A DNA stretch of 41,700 bases, taken from an uncultured Clostridium sp. (GTDB lineage Bacteria; Bacillota; Clostridia; TANB77; CAG-508). Shown here piece by piece: positions 16,417-24,217 of this stretch (the first letter of the stretch is position 1; the number at the start of each line of letters is the position of its first letter). Position numbers and translations under genes: made by a program. The stretch spans positions 1 through 41,700 of the forward strand of contig CAKNPW010000016.1 in the NCBI GenBank assembly GCA_930990555.1, written 5' to 3'. The notes beneath the pieces were generated by a model that saw nothing but the letters and a program-made list of their open reading frames with translations, was not told the origin of the DNA and did not search any database.

Positions 16417-18337
16417 TTTTTACTTCATCTCCTTTGCTCCAAACATTTTTCTTTAATGCTGCTAGTATAAACATTGCAACTAAAGATCCTACAACTATTG
16501 ATAATAAATATAGTGCTGCATTTCCTACAACTGGTAGAACGAATATTCCACCATGTGGAGCCATTAATGTACAATTAAAGAACATTGATAAAGCTCCTGC
16601 AACTGCTGATCCAGCTACGCAAGAAACGATTACACGAATTGGATCTGCTGACGCAAATGGTATTGCACCTTCTGAAATAAATGAAAATCCCATAATATAG
16701 TTTAATAAAGCAGATTGTCTATCTTTCTTTGGTAATTTTTTAGGGAAGAATGTTGCAAGTAATGCAATTGCAAGTGGTGCTACCATACCACCAGCCATAA
16801 CTGCAGCCATAATATCATAATGTCCTTCTGCAAGCATTCCTGTTCCAAATGTGTATGATGCTTTATTAACTGGTCCTCCTAAGTCAACAGACATCATTCC
16901 TCCTAATATTGCTCCTAATATTACTTTATTTGCTCCTTGCATTGATGATAAGAAATTATTTAATGCTGTATTAATTGCTCCAACTATTGGGTTAATTGCA
17001 AGCATTATTAAGCCTATTAAAAGAATACCACCAACTGGATAAATTAATATTGGTTTTACACTCTCTAAACTCTTTGGCAAGAATGAAAATACTTTTCTTA
17101 GTAAAAGAACTACATATCCACCAATAAAACCTGCAATTAATGCACCTAAGAAACCAGAGCTTACTAATGTTATATCCGGATTTGATAAAGATGCAAATGT
17201 AGTACCTGCTTTTGCAACAGCTCCTCCTACGAAACCTACTGCTAATCCTGGTCTATCTGCTATACTCATTGCTATATATCCAGATAAAATACATAGCATA
17301 AAATCAAATGCCATATCACCAATTGTTTTAAAGAATGATGCTATTGGTGTATTCTTACCAAAATTTGATGGATCTATAGAATAATCATCTAATAAGAATG
17401 CTATAGCAATTAATATACCTCCACCAACAACAAATGGTAACATATGTGTTACACCATTCATTAAATGTCTATATATCCTGCTTCCTACACTATCTGAATT
17501 TTCATATTCTGAATCGTCTTTTCCGTTTCCTTGGTAAACTGGAATATTCTTGTCTGTTAATGCTTTTTCTATTAATTCCTTAGGTTTGTGAATCCCATCA
17601 GCAACTTTTGCCTTTAATATTTTTTTACCTTTAAATCTTGATAAATCAATATCTATATCTGCTGCAATTATTATTGCTTTAGCATTTTTTATCTCTTCTT
17701 TTGTTAATTTATTTTTAACTCCAGATTGTCCTTGTGTTTCTATCTTTACAGGGTGACCTATTTCCTTACCAGCATTTTCTAAAGCTTCTGCTGCCATATA
17801 AGTATGAGCTATTCCTGTAGGACAAGCTGTTATTCCTAATACTTCGTATCCTTGTTCTTGCTTTGTTTCTTCTTTAAATTTTTCGTTTTCTGTTTCATTT
17901 ATTATTTTTAAAAATTCTTCTTTGCTTTTTGCAGAAATCAATTTATTCTTGAAGTCTGTATCCATTAGCATTGTAGATAATCTACTTAATACATCTAAAT
18001 GTACATTATCACTAGTGTTTGGAGCAGCTATCATAAATAATAGATTAACTGGCTTACCATCCAGTGCATCATATTCAACACCGTTTGGCACTACCATTGC
18101 AACTAAGCCTGGTTCAGTTACACAATCTCCTTTACCATGTGGAATTGCAATTCCTTCTCCAACACCTGTACTTCCTTCTTCTTCTCTTTTTAATACAAGT
18201 TCTTTGTATGCTTTTGGATCAGTAATTCTTCCTGTTTTTTGCATTAATTTTGTCATTTTATCAATTATATCATTTTTATCTTTTGCTGTTACATTAAGCT
18301 CAATGGATTCTTTGCTTAATAAATCTGTAATTCTCAT
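16406..18337 (-). CDS. fruA: PTS fructose transporter, EIIABC fusion
   Basis: This 643-residue membrane protein imports fructose and phosphorylates it to fructose 1-phosphate. Domains run EIIA (about 1-150; phosphorylated His68 in IAIPHGKGD), EIIB (about 165-265; Cys172 in ITACPTGIAHTY) and EIIC (about 285-635) with multiple membrane segments and the GGMVAPLAIALLATFF region. The EIIA-EIIB-EIIC order matches Firmicutes FruA. It follows fruK by 15 nt, whose product uses fructose 1-phosphate. Mannose or related sugars are possible for the wider family, but the fruK neighbour supports fructose. Confidence 0.95.
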   Translation of the reverse strand: MRITDLLSKESIELNVTAKDKNDIIDKMTKLMQKTGRITDPKAYKELVLKREEEGSTGVGEGIAIPHGKGDCVTEPGLVAMVVPNGVEYDALDGKPVNLLFMIAAPNTSDNVHLDVLSRLSTMLMDTDFKNKLISAKSKEEFLKIINETENEKFKEETKQEQGYEVLGITACPTGIAHTYMAAEALENAGKEIGHPVKIETQGQSGVKNKLTKEEIKNAKAIIIAADIDIDLSRFKGKKILKAKVADGIHKPKELIEKALTDKNIPVYQGNGKDDSEYENSDSVGSRIYRHLMNGVTHMLPFVVGGGILIAIAFLLDDYSIDPSNFGKNTPIASFFKTIGDMAFDFMLCILSGYIAMSIADRPGLAVGFVGGAVAKAGTTFASLSNPDITLVSSGFLGALIAGFIGGYVVLLLRKVFSFLPKSLESVKPILIYPVGGILLIGLIMLAINPIVGAINTALNNFLSSMQGANKVILGAILGGMMSVDLGGPVNKASYTFGTGMLAEGHYDIMAAVMAGGMVAPLAIALLATFFPKKLPKKDRQSALLNYIMGFSFISEGAIPFASADPIRVIVSCVAGSAVAGALSMFFNCTLMAPHGGIFVLPVVGNAALYLLSIVVGSLVAMFILAALKKNVWSKGDEVKNAK

Positions 18338-18352
18338 CTTTTTCCTCCTTTG

Positions 18353-19255
18353 TTAAATATTATTATACAAATTATATACTTCTTCTTTAGTTGCTAAATA
18401 TTTTGATAAAGCACTTGCTGAACCTGCTGATACACCCATTTTTAACGCATCATTGTAATTTTTATATTTTAAAAATCCTGCTATAAATCCTGCTACCATG
18501 GAATCTCCTGAACCTACTGTGTTTACCCTTTTTCCTTCTGGAGATTTTAGAAAATGTTCTTGGCCTGCTTCATCAATTAATGCCGCACCAGTTTTTCCCA
18601 TCGAAACTAGTACATTTTGCGCTCCCATTTCTTTTAACTTCTTACCGTATACGTAGGCATCTTCTTTAGTATGTATTTCTACACCAAAAATTTCTCCTAA
18701 CTCTTCATTATTAGGTTTTATTAAAAATGGATTGTATTTTAAGGCTTGAACTAATAAGTTTTTGGTTGCGTCTACAACTATTTTTACATTTTGTTTCTTT
18801 ACAATGCTACATATTTTTTCGTATATATCATCTTTAATTGAGCTTGGTATACTACCAGATAAAACCAAATAGTCATTTTCATTAAGACCTTTTAACTTTT
18901 CTAACAACTCTAAAATCTTAGTTTCACTTATCTTTGGTCCATTAGTATTTATTGCTGTCTCTTCTTCTGCTGAAATTTTTACATTTATTCTTGAAGATCC
19001 TTCTTCTAAATCTATAAAATCTGTTTTTACATTCATCTTTCTTAATAATCTTTCTATTTCTGCTCCTACAAAGCCAGCTTTATAACCTAATGCTATATTA
19101 TCAACCTCTAAGTTAGTTAATACTGTAGAAACATTTATCCCTTTTCCTCCTGGAAGTATTAATTCTGTTTTAGACTTTTGTATTTTTCCAATTTCCAATT
19201 TATCTAGTTCTAAAATGTAGTCTAATGCTGGGTTAAATGTAACTGTATAAATCAT
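18353..19255 (-). CDS. fruK: 1-phosphofructokinase
   Basis: A PfkB-family cytosolic kinase that converts fructose 1-phosphate to fructose 1,6-bisphosphate. The N-terminal TVTFNPALD motif, GGKGINVS (about residues 35-42) and the C-terminal VNTVGSGDSMVAGF anion-hole/catalytic-Asp motif are all present. The start chosen is ATG 19255, 3 nt after a GGGAGGGGAG ribosome-binding site, in place of an ATG at 19270 that would place this site inside the gene. It is the first gene of the operon. No fruR regulator lies beside it, but there is a palindrome in the leader. Confidence 0.93.
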   Translation of the reverse strand: MIYTVTFNPALDYILELDKLEIGKIQKSKTELILPGGKGINVSTVLTNLEVDNIALGYKAGFVGAEIERLLRKMNVKTDFIDLEEGSSRINVKISAEEETAINTNGPKISETKILELLEKLKGLNENDYLVLSGSIPSSIKDDIYEKICSIVKKQNVKIVVDATKNLLVQALKYNPFLIKPNNEELGEIFGVEIHTKEDAYVYGKKLKEMGAQNVLVSMGKTGAALIDEAGQEHFLKSPEGKRVNTVGSGDSMVAGFIAGFLKYKNYNDALKMGVSAGSASALSKYLATKEEVYNLYNNI

Positions 19256-19274
19256 TTTCTCCCCTCCCATCTTT

Positions 19275-19286
19275 TGTAAATTTACA
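19275..19286. promoter_or_regulatory. Palindromic operator candidate of the fructose operon
   Basis: TGTAAATTTACA is a perfect 12-bp palindrome between the -10 box and the fruK ribosome-binding site, close to the expected transcription start. Binding there would block initiation. The regulator is not in the window. Confidence 0.5.
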
Positions 19287-19291
19287 TGGTA

Positions 19292-19320
19292 ATTCTATCA
19301 TATATCATTATTATTTACAA
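19292..19320 (-). promoter_or_regulatory. Promoter of the fruK-fruA-ptsH-ptsI operon
   Basis: Minus strand: TTGTAA (19320-19315), 17-nt spacer, TAGAAT (19297-19292) with an extended TGA before the -10. Confidence 0.7.
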
Positions 19321-19339
19321 TTATTATATTTTTTATTAT

Positions 19340-19368
19340 TGACAAGTCTAATATTTTTTATTATAATT
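19340..19368 (+). promoter_or_regulatory. Consensus promoter of the small exported protein cluster
   Basis: TTGACA (19340-19345), 17-nt spacer, TATAAT (19363-19368) on the plus strand, 35 nt before the first ATG. It is a perfect sigma-A consensus, divergent from the fructose operon. Confidence 0.85.
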
Positions 19369-19403
19369 TTTTTACTTTATTCAAGCATTTTTTAGGAGAT
19401 TTC

Positions 19404-19821
19404 ATGAAAAAATTATTATTCTTTTTTATTTTATTTGTAAGTTTGTCATTTTATATTTATCATTTCACTTTATCAACAACATCTATAAATATAAACTTAA
19501 TTTCAACTGCTAATCCAAATAGTTTATATAATAAAAAACTTATACCACGGTTCATATGGATTCTTTTCTTTAATTATTAAGTCAACTAAAAATATTAATT
19601 TTAAAATTCTAAATATAAATTCTAATATTCCCGAAAATTTAAATTTTTATATTAATAATTCTCTTGTGGATATTTCGCAAAATACTTCATTCTTATACAC
19701 AGCTAATACAAGTAATGTGGATATTATATCTTTTTTCTGGGAATGGCCATTTAATAATATAGATATTTTTTATACTTCTACCCTCTCTCTAAATCTTCAA
19801 ATACTCTTCGAAAGGAATTAG
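19404..19821 (+). pseudogene. Frameshifted small exported surface protein
   Basis: An ATG at 19404 with TTTAGGAGA upstream opens a signal-peptide-like start (MKKLLFFFILFVSLSFYIYH). The frame stops at about 19580 after roughly 58 codons. The +1 frame from about 19530 to the TAG at 19819-19821 continues a protein-like sequence ending in SFFWEWPFNN... typical of small TasA/camelysin-like surface proteins in Clostridia. Removing one A from the A6 run at about 19528 would join the two frames. It is either a broken gene, slippage-corrected expression, or a base-call error. Confidence 0.6.
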
Positions 19822-19823
19822 TC

Positions 19824-20279
19824 TTGAAAAAAATTTTATTTTTATTCATTTTAGTTTTTTCTGTAATTTCAGTAATTATTCACAATAATTACTCTATTAA
19901 TCAAAATATTTGTATTTATTCTAATATAGCTGAGCCTATTTTTAATGTTGTCTTTAATGAACCTATGGTTTTAGATAATAATAATAATTTTGCTCAATAT
20001 TCATTTAAAGTATCTAATTATAAAGATAATATTATTTCTGATATTCCATTTTATTATTATTTTTATTTAGAAAATATTTCTACTGATTTTTCTGTAGAAT
20101 GCTATATGGATGCTAATAAAATTTTCTTATCTAATTTTGTATCAGAAAAATTTTTATTAAATAATTTAACTAAAGAAGAGCATGTTTTTACTATTTCTAT
20201 TAAATATAATGGTAATTTTACTACATCTATATTAACTAATTTTAGATTAAAAATTAGTTATGAGCAGTTTTATTATTAA
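19824..20279 (+). CDS. Small exported surface protein, TasA/camelysin-like
   Basis: This 151-residue protein starts at a TTG 2 nt after the previous stop, with AAAGGA about 8 nt upstream. An N-terminal hydrophobic segment (about residues 4-20) acts as signal or anchor. The body is beta-rich and Asn/Ser/Tyr-rich, with AEPIFNVVF and a QYSFKVSNYKDN strand. By eye it belongs with small surface proteins found in tandem in Clostridia, loosely related to TasA/camelysin fibre proteins. No SipW-type signal peptidase gene is visible nearby. Function is unknown; a fibre or surface layer role is only inference. Confidence 0.5.
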   Translation: MKKILFLFILVFSVISVIIHNNYSINQNICIYSNIAEPIFNVVFNEPMVLDNNNNFAQYSFKVSNYKDNIISDIPFYYYFYLENISTDFSVECYMDANKIFLSNFVSEKFLLNNLTKEEHVFTISIKYNGNFTTSILTNFRLKISYEQFYY

Positions 20280-20300
20280 AGATTAATAAAAGGAGTTGTT

Positions 20301-20582
20301 ATGAAAAAAGTTTTTTCTTTAATTTTATTTTTTATAGCATTTAATTCTATTAATTCTGTTGCAAAATATTCTAATATTATTGAATATAATTTTTTAGCTG
20401 TAAATATTTTATTAGTAGAAAATATTTATCAAAATTCCAATTCTTATTATACAAATACTAGTCCACATAAATCGTTTGCTAATAATTATAATATCAAAAA
20501 GTCATATAATACTAACACCGACATTAATTCAGATATTTTTATAGATACAAACACAAATATACAGGTTCAAATTACAAAATAA
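20301..20582 (+). CDS. Small exported protein of the same surface cluster
   Basis: This 93-residue product starts at ATG 20301 with AAAGGAG 7 nt upstream. It has a signal-peptide-like N-terminus (residues 4-20), then AKYSNIIEYNFLAVNI, which resembles the short first strand after the signal in TasA/camelysin-like proteins, and a low-complexity Asn/Thr/Tyr/Ser tail. It is third in the cluster after two related genes and 68 nt before lemA. I do not recognise a specific function. Confidence 0.5.
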   Translation: MKKVFSLILFFIAFNSINSVAKYSNIIEYNFLAVNILLVENIYQNSNSYYTNTSPHKSFANNYNIKKSYNTNTDINSDIFIDTNTNIQVQITK

Positions 20583-20650
20583 TTTTTTATTTTTTATTGC
20601 TGTTTACCTCACTTAATGGCATAATATATATGAAAATAGGGGGTGATACT

Positions 20651-21205
20651 TTGTATATCTATATTATTGTCGGAATTATAGTAATATTTTTAATATATAT
20701 TTTAATAACCTATAATTCTTTTATTAATTCAAGAAATTTAGTTAAAGAAGCTTTTTCTACAATGGATATTTATCTGAAAAAGAGATGGGATATTATTCCT
20801 AATTTAATAGAAGTTGTAAAAGGTTATTCTAAATATGAAAAAGAAACTTTAACTAAAATTACTTCTTTACGAAATTCTAGTTATGATGAGTTAACTATGG
20901 ATAATAAAATTAATATAAATGAAGAATTATCTAAATGTTTATCAAATATCTTTGCAGTTTCAGAAAACTATCCAGAATTAAAAGCTAATGAATTATATGC
21001 TAATTTAAGTAGTAATTTAATAAGTATAGAAGATGAAATTGCAAATAGTAGAAAATATTATAATGGTACTGTGCGCAATTTTAATAATAAAATTCAAATG
21101 TTTCCAAATAATTTACTAGCTAAACTATTTAGATTCAAAGAATATAAAATGTTCGAGGCAAATGCAGAAGAAAAAAATAATATTGGGGTGAATTTAAATG
21201 AATAA
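20651..21205 (+). CDS. lemA: LemA family membrane protein
   Basis: This protein of about 184 residues has one N-terminal membrane helix followed by coiled-coil helices. The family pattern is clear: ITYNSFINSRNLVKEAF, then IYLKKRWDIIPNLIEVVKGY. The TTG at 20651 is preferred over the upstream ATG at 20597 because GGGGGTGA lies just before it and homologous LemA proteins begin at the membrane helix. It overlaps the DUF2207 gene by 8 nt. LemA and DUF2207 proteins commonly occur together; their biochemical role is not established. Confidence 0.9.
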   Translation: MYIYIIVGIIVIFLIYILITYNSFINSRNLVKEAFSTMDIYLKKRWDIIPNLIEVVKGYSKYEKETLTKITSLRNSSYDELTMDNKININEELSKCLSNIFAVSENYPELKANELYANLSSNLISIEDEIANSRKYYNGTVRNFNNKIQMFPNNLLAKLFRFKEYKMFEANAEEKNNIGVNLNE

Positions 21206-23057
21206 AAGATTTATTGGAGTTATACTTTTTATTTTATCATTTATATTAATTTCTTTTTTACCTAATAAGTCGTACGCTGTTACAGATTATGTAATAGATT
21301 CCTATGATATTGACGTAAAAGTAAATGAGAATAATACATTTGATATTACAGAAACAATTACAGCTGATTTTTATGTAAGAAAACATGGAATAATTAGAAC
21401 TATTCCTTTAAAAAATACCATTGAAAGATTAGATGGTTCTAAATCTACTAATCGTGTTAAAATTACAAATTTACAAGTAAATAATGAATATTCAAAAAGT
21501 AATAGTAATGGTAATTTATCTATAAAAATAGGAGATCAAGATACTTATGTAACTGGATTACAAAAATATGTAATTAAATATACATATGATATAGGTGCTG
21601 ATCCTGTAAAAGATGCTGATGAATTTTATTATAATTTAGTTGGAACAGAATGGGATACAAGTATTTCTAATATTAGTTTTTCTATCACAATGCCAAAAGA
21701 ATTTGATGCTTCATCATTGGGCTTTTCTTCTGGTAGATATGGGTATACTGACACTGACAGTGTTTTCTACTCTGTAGATGGTAATATAATTAGTGGTATT
21801 TATACAGATACATTACCTGCAGAAAATGGTCTTACTGTTAGACTTACTTTACCTGACAACTACTTTGTTGGAGCTCGTGATAATAAAACAGATTATTATA
21901 TAATTATAGGTATATGCTTATTTATTGTATTTATTGCATTTGTTCTATGGTTATTATTTGGTAGAGACAAACCTGTTATAGAAACTGTAGAGTTTTATCC
22001 ACCAGAAAGTTACAATTCAGCTGAACTTGCATTTTTATATAAAGGTGAAACAGATGATAAAGCTGTTGTTTCACTATTAATTTATCTAGCAAGCAAGGGC
22101 TATTTAAAAATTGAAGAAACTGAAAATAAAGCATTATTTGCAAGTACAAAAGATTTTACAATATATAAACTGAAAGAATACGATGGAACAAATGAAATAG
22201 AAAAACTTTTCTTTAATGGTCTATTTAGAACGAGAACTGCTGTTACATCTTCAGACTTAACTAATCGTTTTTATATAACAGTAAATCGCATAAAGAAACT
22301 TTTAAATAAGAAAGAAAATAAAACCAAGATTTTTGATAAAAAGTCTTTAAGCTTAAAAAAACTTATTATTCCTATGATACTTATAATATTCGTTTTGATA
22401 ACTGCAAAATCTTTTTATGATGCAGGAATGTTAAGCGAGCTTCCTGTTGCCCTAATATTCCCAGGAATTGGTTTTTCACTTATGATATCAATATTAACAT
22501 CAAGTAGCCCTATATCAACAAAGATATTTATCGTTATTTGGGGATTATTATTTGGCGGAATACCTACTTTTTTAATCATACTGCCTGTTATATTTTCAAA
22601 TCCAATATCTGCTATTACATATTTTATAGGAATTTTATGCATAATAGTTCTTTATGTATTTAGAAAAATTATATTAAAAAGGACTCCTTTTGGTTCTGAA
22701 ATTTTAGGAAAAATTAGAGGCTTTAAACGTTTCTTAGAAACTGCTGAAAAGGAACAACTAGAAGCAATGGTTGAAAAAGAACCAGAATATTTCTATAATA
22801 TCTTACCTTACACTTATGCTTTAGGGGTATCAGATAAATGGGTAGAACAATTTGAAAATATTACAGTTGAACCACCATCATGGTATTATTCTAGTACCGC
22901 ATTTTCAGTTCACTCTTTCGGTACCTTTATGAATAGTACAATGACTAGTGTAAATACTTCTATGACATCTAGACCTTCAAGCTCTGGTTCTGGTAGCTCT
23001 TCTGGAGGAGGCTTCTCTGGTGGTGGCTCCGGAGGTGGAGGAGGAAGTTCTTGGTAG
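21198..23057 (+). CDS. DUF2207 domain membrane protein with Gly/Ser-rich tail
   Basis: A 619-residue protein with a signal peptide (about 1-27, ending KSYA), an external DUF2207 domain with beta-sandwich character (about 30-225), a membrane helix near 230-252, a cytoplasmic winged-helix-like part, a second pair of membrane helices (about 390-490), and a C-terminal tail rich in Ser and Gly ending GGGGGSSW. This layout matches DUF2207 proteins, which often end in such a tail. It overlaps lemA by 8 nt and a terminator follows. Envelope homeostasis is a guess from the pairing. Confidence 0.9.
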   Translation: MNKRFIGVILFILSFILISFLPNKSYAVTDYVIDSYDIDVKVNENNTFDITETITADFYVRKHGIIRTIPLKNTIERLDGSKSTNRVKITNLQVNNEYSKSNSNGNLSIKIGDQDTYVTGLQKYVIKYTYDIGADPVKDADEFYYNLVGTEWDTSISNISFSITMPKEFDASSLGFSSGRYGYTDTDSVFYSVDGNIISGIYTDTLPAENGLTVRLTLPDNYFVGARDNKTDYYIIIGICLFIVFIAFVLWLLFGRDKPVIETVEFYPPESYNSAELAFLYKGETDDKAVVSLLIYLASKGYLKIEETENKALFASTKDFTIYKLKEYDGTNEIEKLFFNGLFRTRTAVTSSDLTNRFYITVNRIKKLLNKKENKTKIFDKKSLSLKKLIIPMILIIFVLITAKSFYDAGMLSELPVALIFPGIGFSLMISILTSSSPISTKIFIVIWGLLFGGIPTFLIILPVIFSNPISAITYFIGILCIIVLYVFRKIILKRTPFGSEILGKIRGFKRFLETAEKEQLEAMVEKEPEYFYNILPYTYALGVSDKWVEQFENITVEPPSWYYSSTAFSVHSFGTFMNSTMTSVNTSMTSRPSSSGSGSSSGGGFSGGGSGGGGGSSW

Positions 23058-23064
23058 AATTCCT

Positions 23065-23103
23065 ATAGGGATTTGGGGACGTTCCTTAAAATCCCTATTT
23101 TTA
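23065..23103 (+). terminator. Terminator after the lemA-DUF2207 operon
   Basis: A 10-bp stem (23065-23074 with 23089-23098), a 14-nt loop and a T-rich tail, immediately after the DUF2207 stop codon. Confidence 0.8.
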
Positions 23104-23163
23104 ATTTTATTGTAATATTTTACTAAATTTTGCATATAATATAAATAAATTAACTTAAATGTA

Positions 23164-23192
23164 TTGACAAGTAATATTATCAGTTATATAAT
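23164..23192 (+). promoter_or_regulatory. Consensus promoter of the initiator tRNA gene
   Basis: TTGACA (23164-23169), 17-nt spacer, TATAAT (23187-23192), 16 nt before the tRNA. Confidence 0.85.
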
Positions 23193-23208
23193 ATTACTCG
23201 TAGCACAT

Positions 23209-23284
23209 CGCGGGGTGGAGCAGTTGGCAGCTCGTTGGGCTCATAACCCAAAGGTCGGAGGTTCGAGTCCTCCCCCCGCAACCA
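23209..23284 (+). tRNA. Initiator tRNA-fMet (CAT)
   Basis: This 76-nt cloverleaf has an encoded CCA end. The acceptor stem has the C1-A72 mismatch and the anticodon stem three consecutive G-C pairs (GGG CTCATAA CCC), both hallmarks of the initiator tRNA. The T-loop is GTTCGAG. Its last 11 bases, plus 5 more, are repeated at 24038-24053. Confidence 0.97.
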
Positions 23285-23289
23285 ACGAA
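23274..23289 (+). repeat. Direct repeat at tRNA 3' end (possible att site, left)
   Basis: CCCCGCAACCAACGAA spans the tRNA 3' end and is identical to 24038-24053. The sequence after both copies is a short AACGA/TCGTT hairpin and a related terminator. Confidence 0.65.
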
Positions 23290-23300
23290 TTTTTCGTTTA

Positions 23301-23336
23301 AAGCAACCTGTATCTAACCATACAAGTTGCTTTTTT
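23301..23336 (+). terminator. Terminator of the tRNA gene
   Basis: A 13-bp stem with one mismatch (23301-23313 with 23320-23332), followed by a T run. Confidence 0.85.
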
Positions 23337-23405
23337 AAATTAAATACATTCATTAGACAACTATATTTTTTTGTTTTATAATTTATAAAAAGGAGTGTGT
23401 TTCTT

Positions 23406-23678
23406 ATGATGTATCCCTATGTAAAATATTCAGATGGTACAGAAGTTGTTTTTTCAAATATATATATTGATAATGACCAAGAATGTATTGATGTTCATTT
23501 TGAAAGACCAACTGAAAAAGGATTTGACTCTGTAAGAATAAAACTACCTACTTATGAAGTAACTGTTTGGGAAGGCAATTATACGGATGAAGAAATAGAA
23601 TTTTTTAAACAAGTAGTAAAAAATAGTAGTGATTTATTCTATAAATATGCTAAAGAGGGAGGTCTTAAATTTGCCTAG
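23406..23678 (+). CDS. Conserved hypothetical partner of a DUF4160 protein
   Basis: About 90 residues, acidic and soluble. The ATG at 23406 with AAGGAG 10 nt before is preferred over an in-frame GTG at 23397. Visible segments are VKYSDGTEVVFSNI, VHFERPTEKGFDS and a C-terminal helix FKQVVKNSSDLFYKYAKEGG. I do not recognise a named domain. It overlaps the DUF4160 gene by 8 nt, so the two form a unit resembling toxin-antitoxin-like pairs, though neither activity is shown. Confidence 0.65.
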   Translation: MMYPYVKYSDGTEVVFSNIYIDNDQECIDVHFERPTEKGFDSVRIKLPTYEVTVWEGNYTDEEIEFFKQVVKNSSDLFYKYAKEGGLKFA

Positions 23679-23958
23679 TATTTTTGAAAGTTTTGGATAC
23701 AAAATATACTTCTGGTCAAATGTAAATAACGAACCTATTCACGTGCATATTTCTAAAGGAAATCCAAGTCAAAATTCCACTAAAGTTTGGATGACCCAAA
23801 CAGGCGGATGTATATTAGCTAATAACAAAAGTAAAATTCCGCAAAATGATTTGAATAAATTATTAGATATAATTTCTAGACATTATTTTTTAATTATTTC
23901 AAAGTGGAAAGAATACTATCATATAGAGGATATAAAAGAAATTAAATTTTATTGTTAA
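23671..23958 (+). CDS. DUF4160 domain protein
   Basis: About 95 residues from the TTG at 23671, which has GGAGG 7 nt upstream; the upstream ATG at 23629 in frame lies inside the previous gene. The pattern PSIFESFGYKIYFWSN followed by EPIHVHISKGNP is typical for DUF4160, as is the C-terminal helix with SKWKEYY. DUF4160 genes usually come in pairs with a small partner and are common in mobile or defence-like islets. Function is unknown. A short hairpin with a T tail follows at 24011-24030. Confidence 0.8.
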   Translation: MPSIFESFGYKIYFWSNVNNEPIHVHISKGNPSQNSTKVWMTQTGGCILANNKSKIPQNDLNKLLDIISRHYFLIISKWKEYYHIEDIKEIKFYC

Positions 23959-24010
23959 TTTATTTTCATTTTTCCCAACTAAACAATTCGCTAAACAAAT
24001 GACTATTTTT

Positions 24011-24030
24011 TGCCTAAATATAGGCATTTT
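24011..24030 (+). terminator. Short hairpin terminator after the DUF4160 gene
   Basis: TGCCTA/TAGGCA stem with a 4-nt loop followed by TTTT. Confidence 0.55.
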
Positions 24031-24037
24031 GTCTTGT

Positions 24038-24053
24038 CCCCGCAACCAACGAA
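24038..24053 (+). repeat. Direct repeat of tRNA 3' end (possible att site, right)
   Basis: A 16-bp exact copy of 23274-23289, without the rest of a tRNA. It is again followed by a hairpin (24049-24063) and a terminator like that of the tRNA. Confidence 0.65.
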
Positions 24054-24067
24054 AAAATCGTTTTTAA

Positions 24068-24097
24068 AAGCTTGTATCTAAGGATACAAGCTTTTTT
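24068..24097 (+). terminator. Terminator after the right repeat
   Basis: A perfect 11-bp stem (24068-24078 with 24083-24093), 4-nt loop and T6. It is related to the tRNA terminator. It may also serve the alpha-amylase gene arriving from the other side. The 120 nt up to the amylase stop show nothing else. Confidence 0.8.
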
Positions 24098-24217
24098 ATT
24101 TACTTATTCTATTATATTTACTTAATAAACTTTGTGATATCCAGTTATTATTATTATCATGAATATATATACTAATATAATTTTTTTCGTAACAATATCT
24201 AAATTCTTGTTATATTT

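Noticed and set aside
24038-24097. A second tRNA gene near 24.04 kb
   Set aside because: Only the last bases of the acceptor stem and CCA are present; D-arm, anticodon and T-arm are missing.
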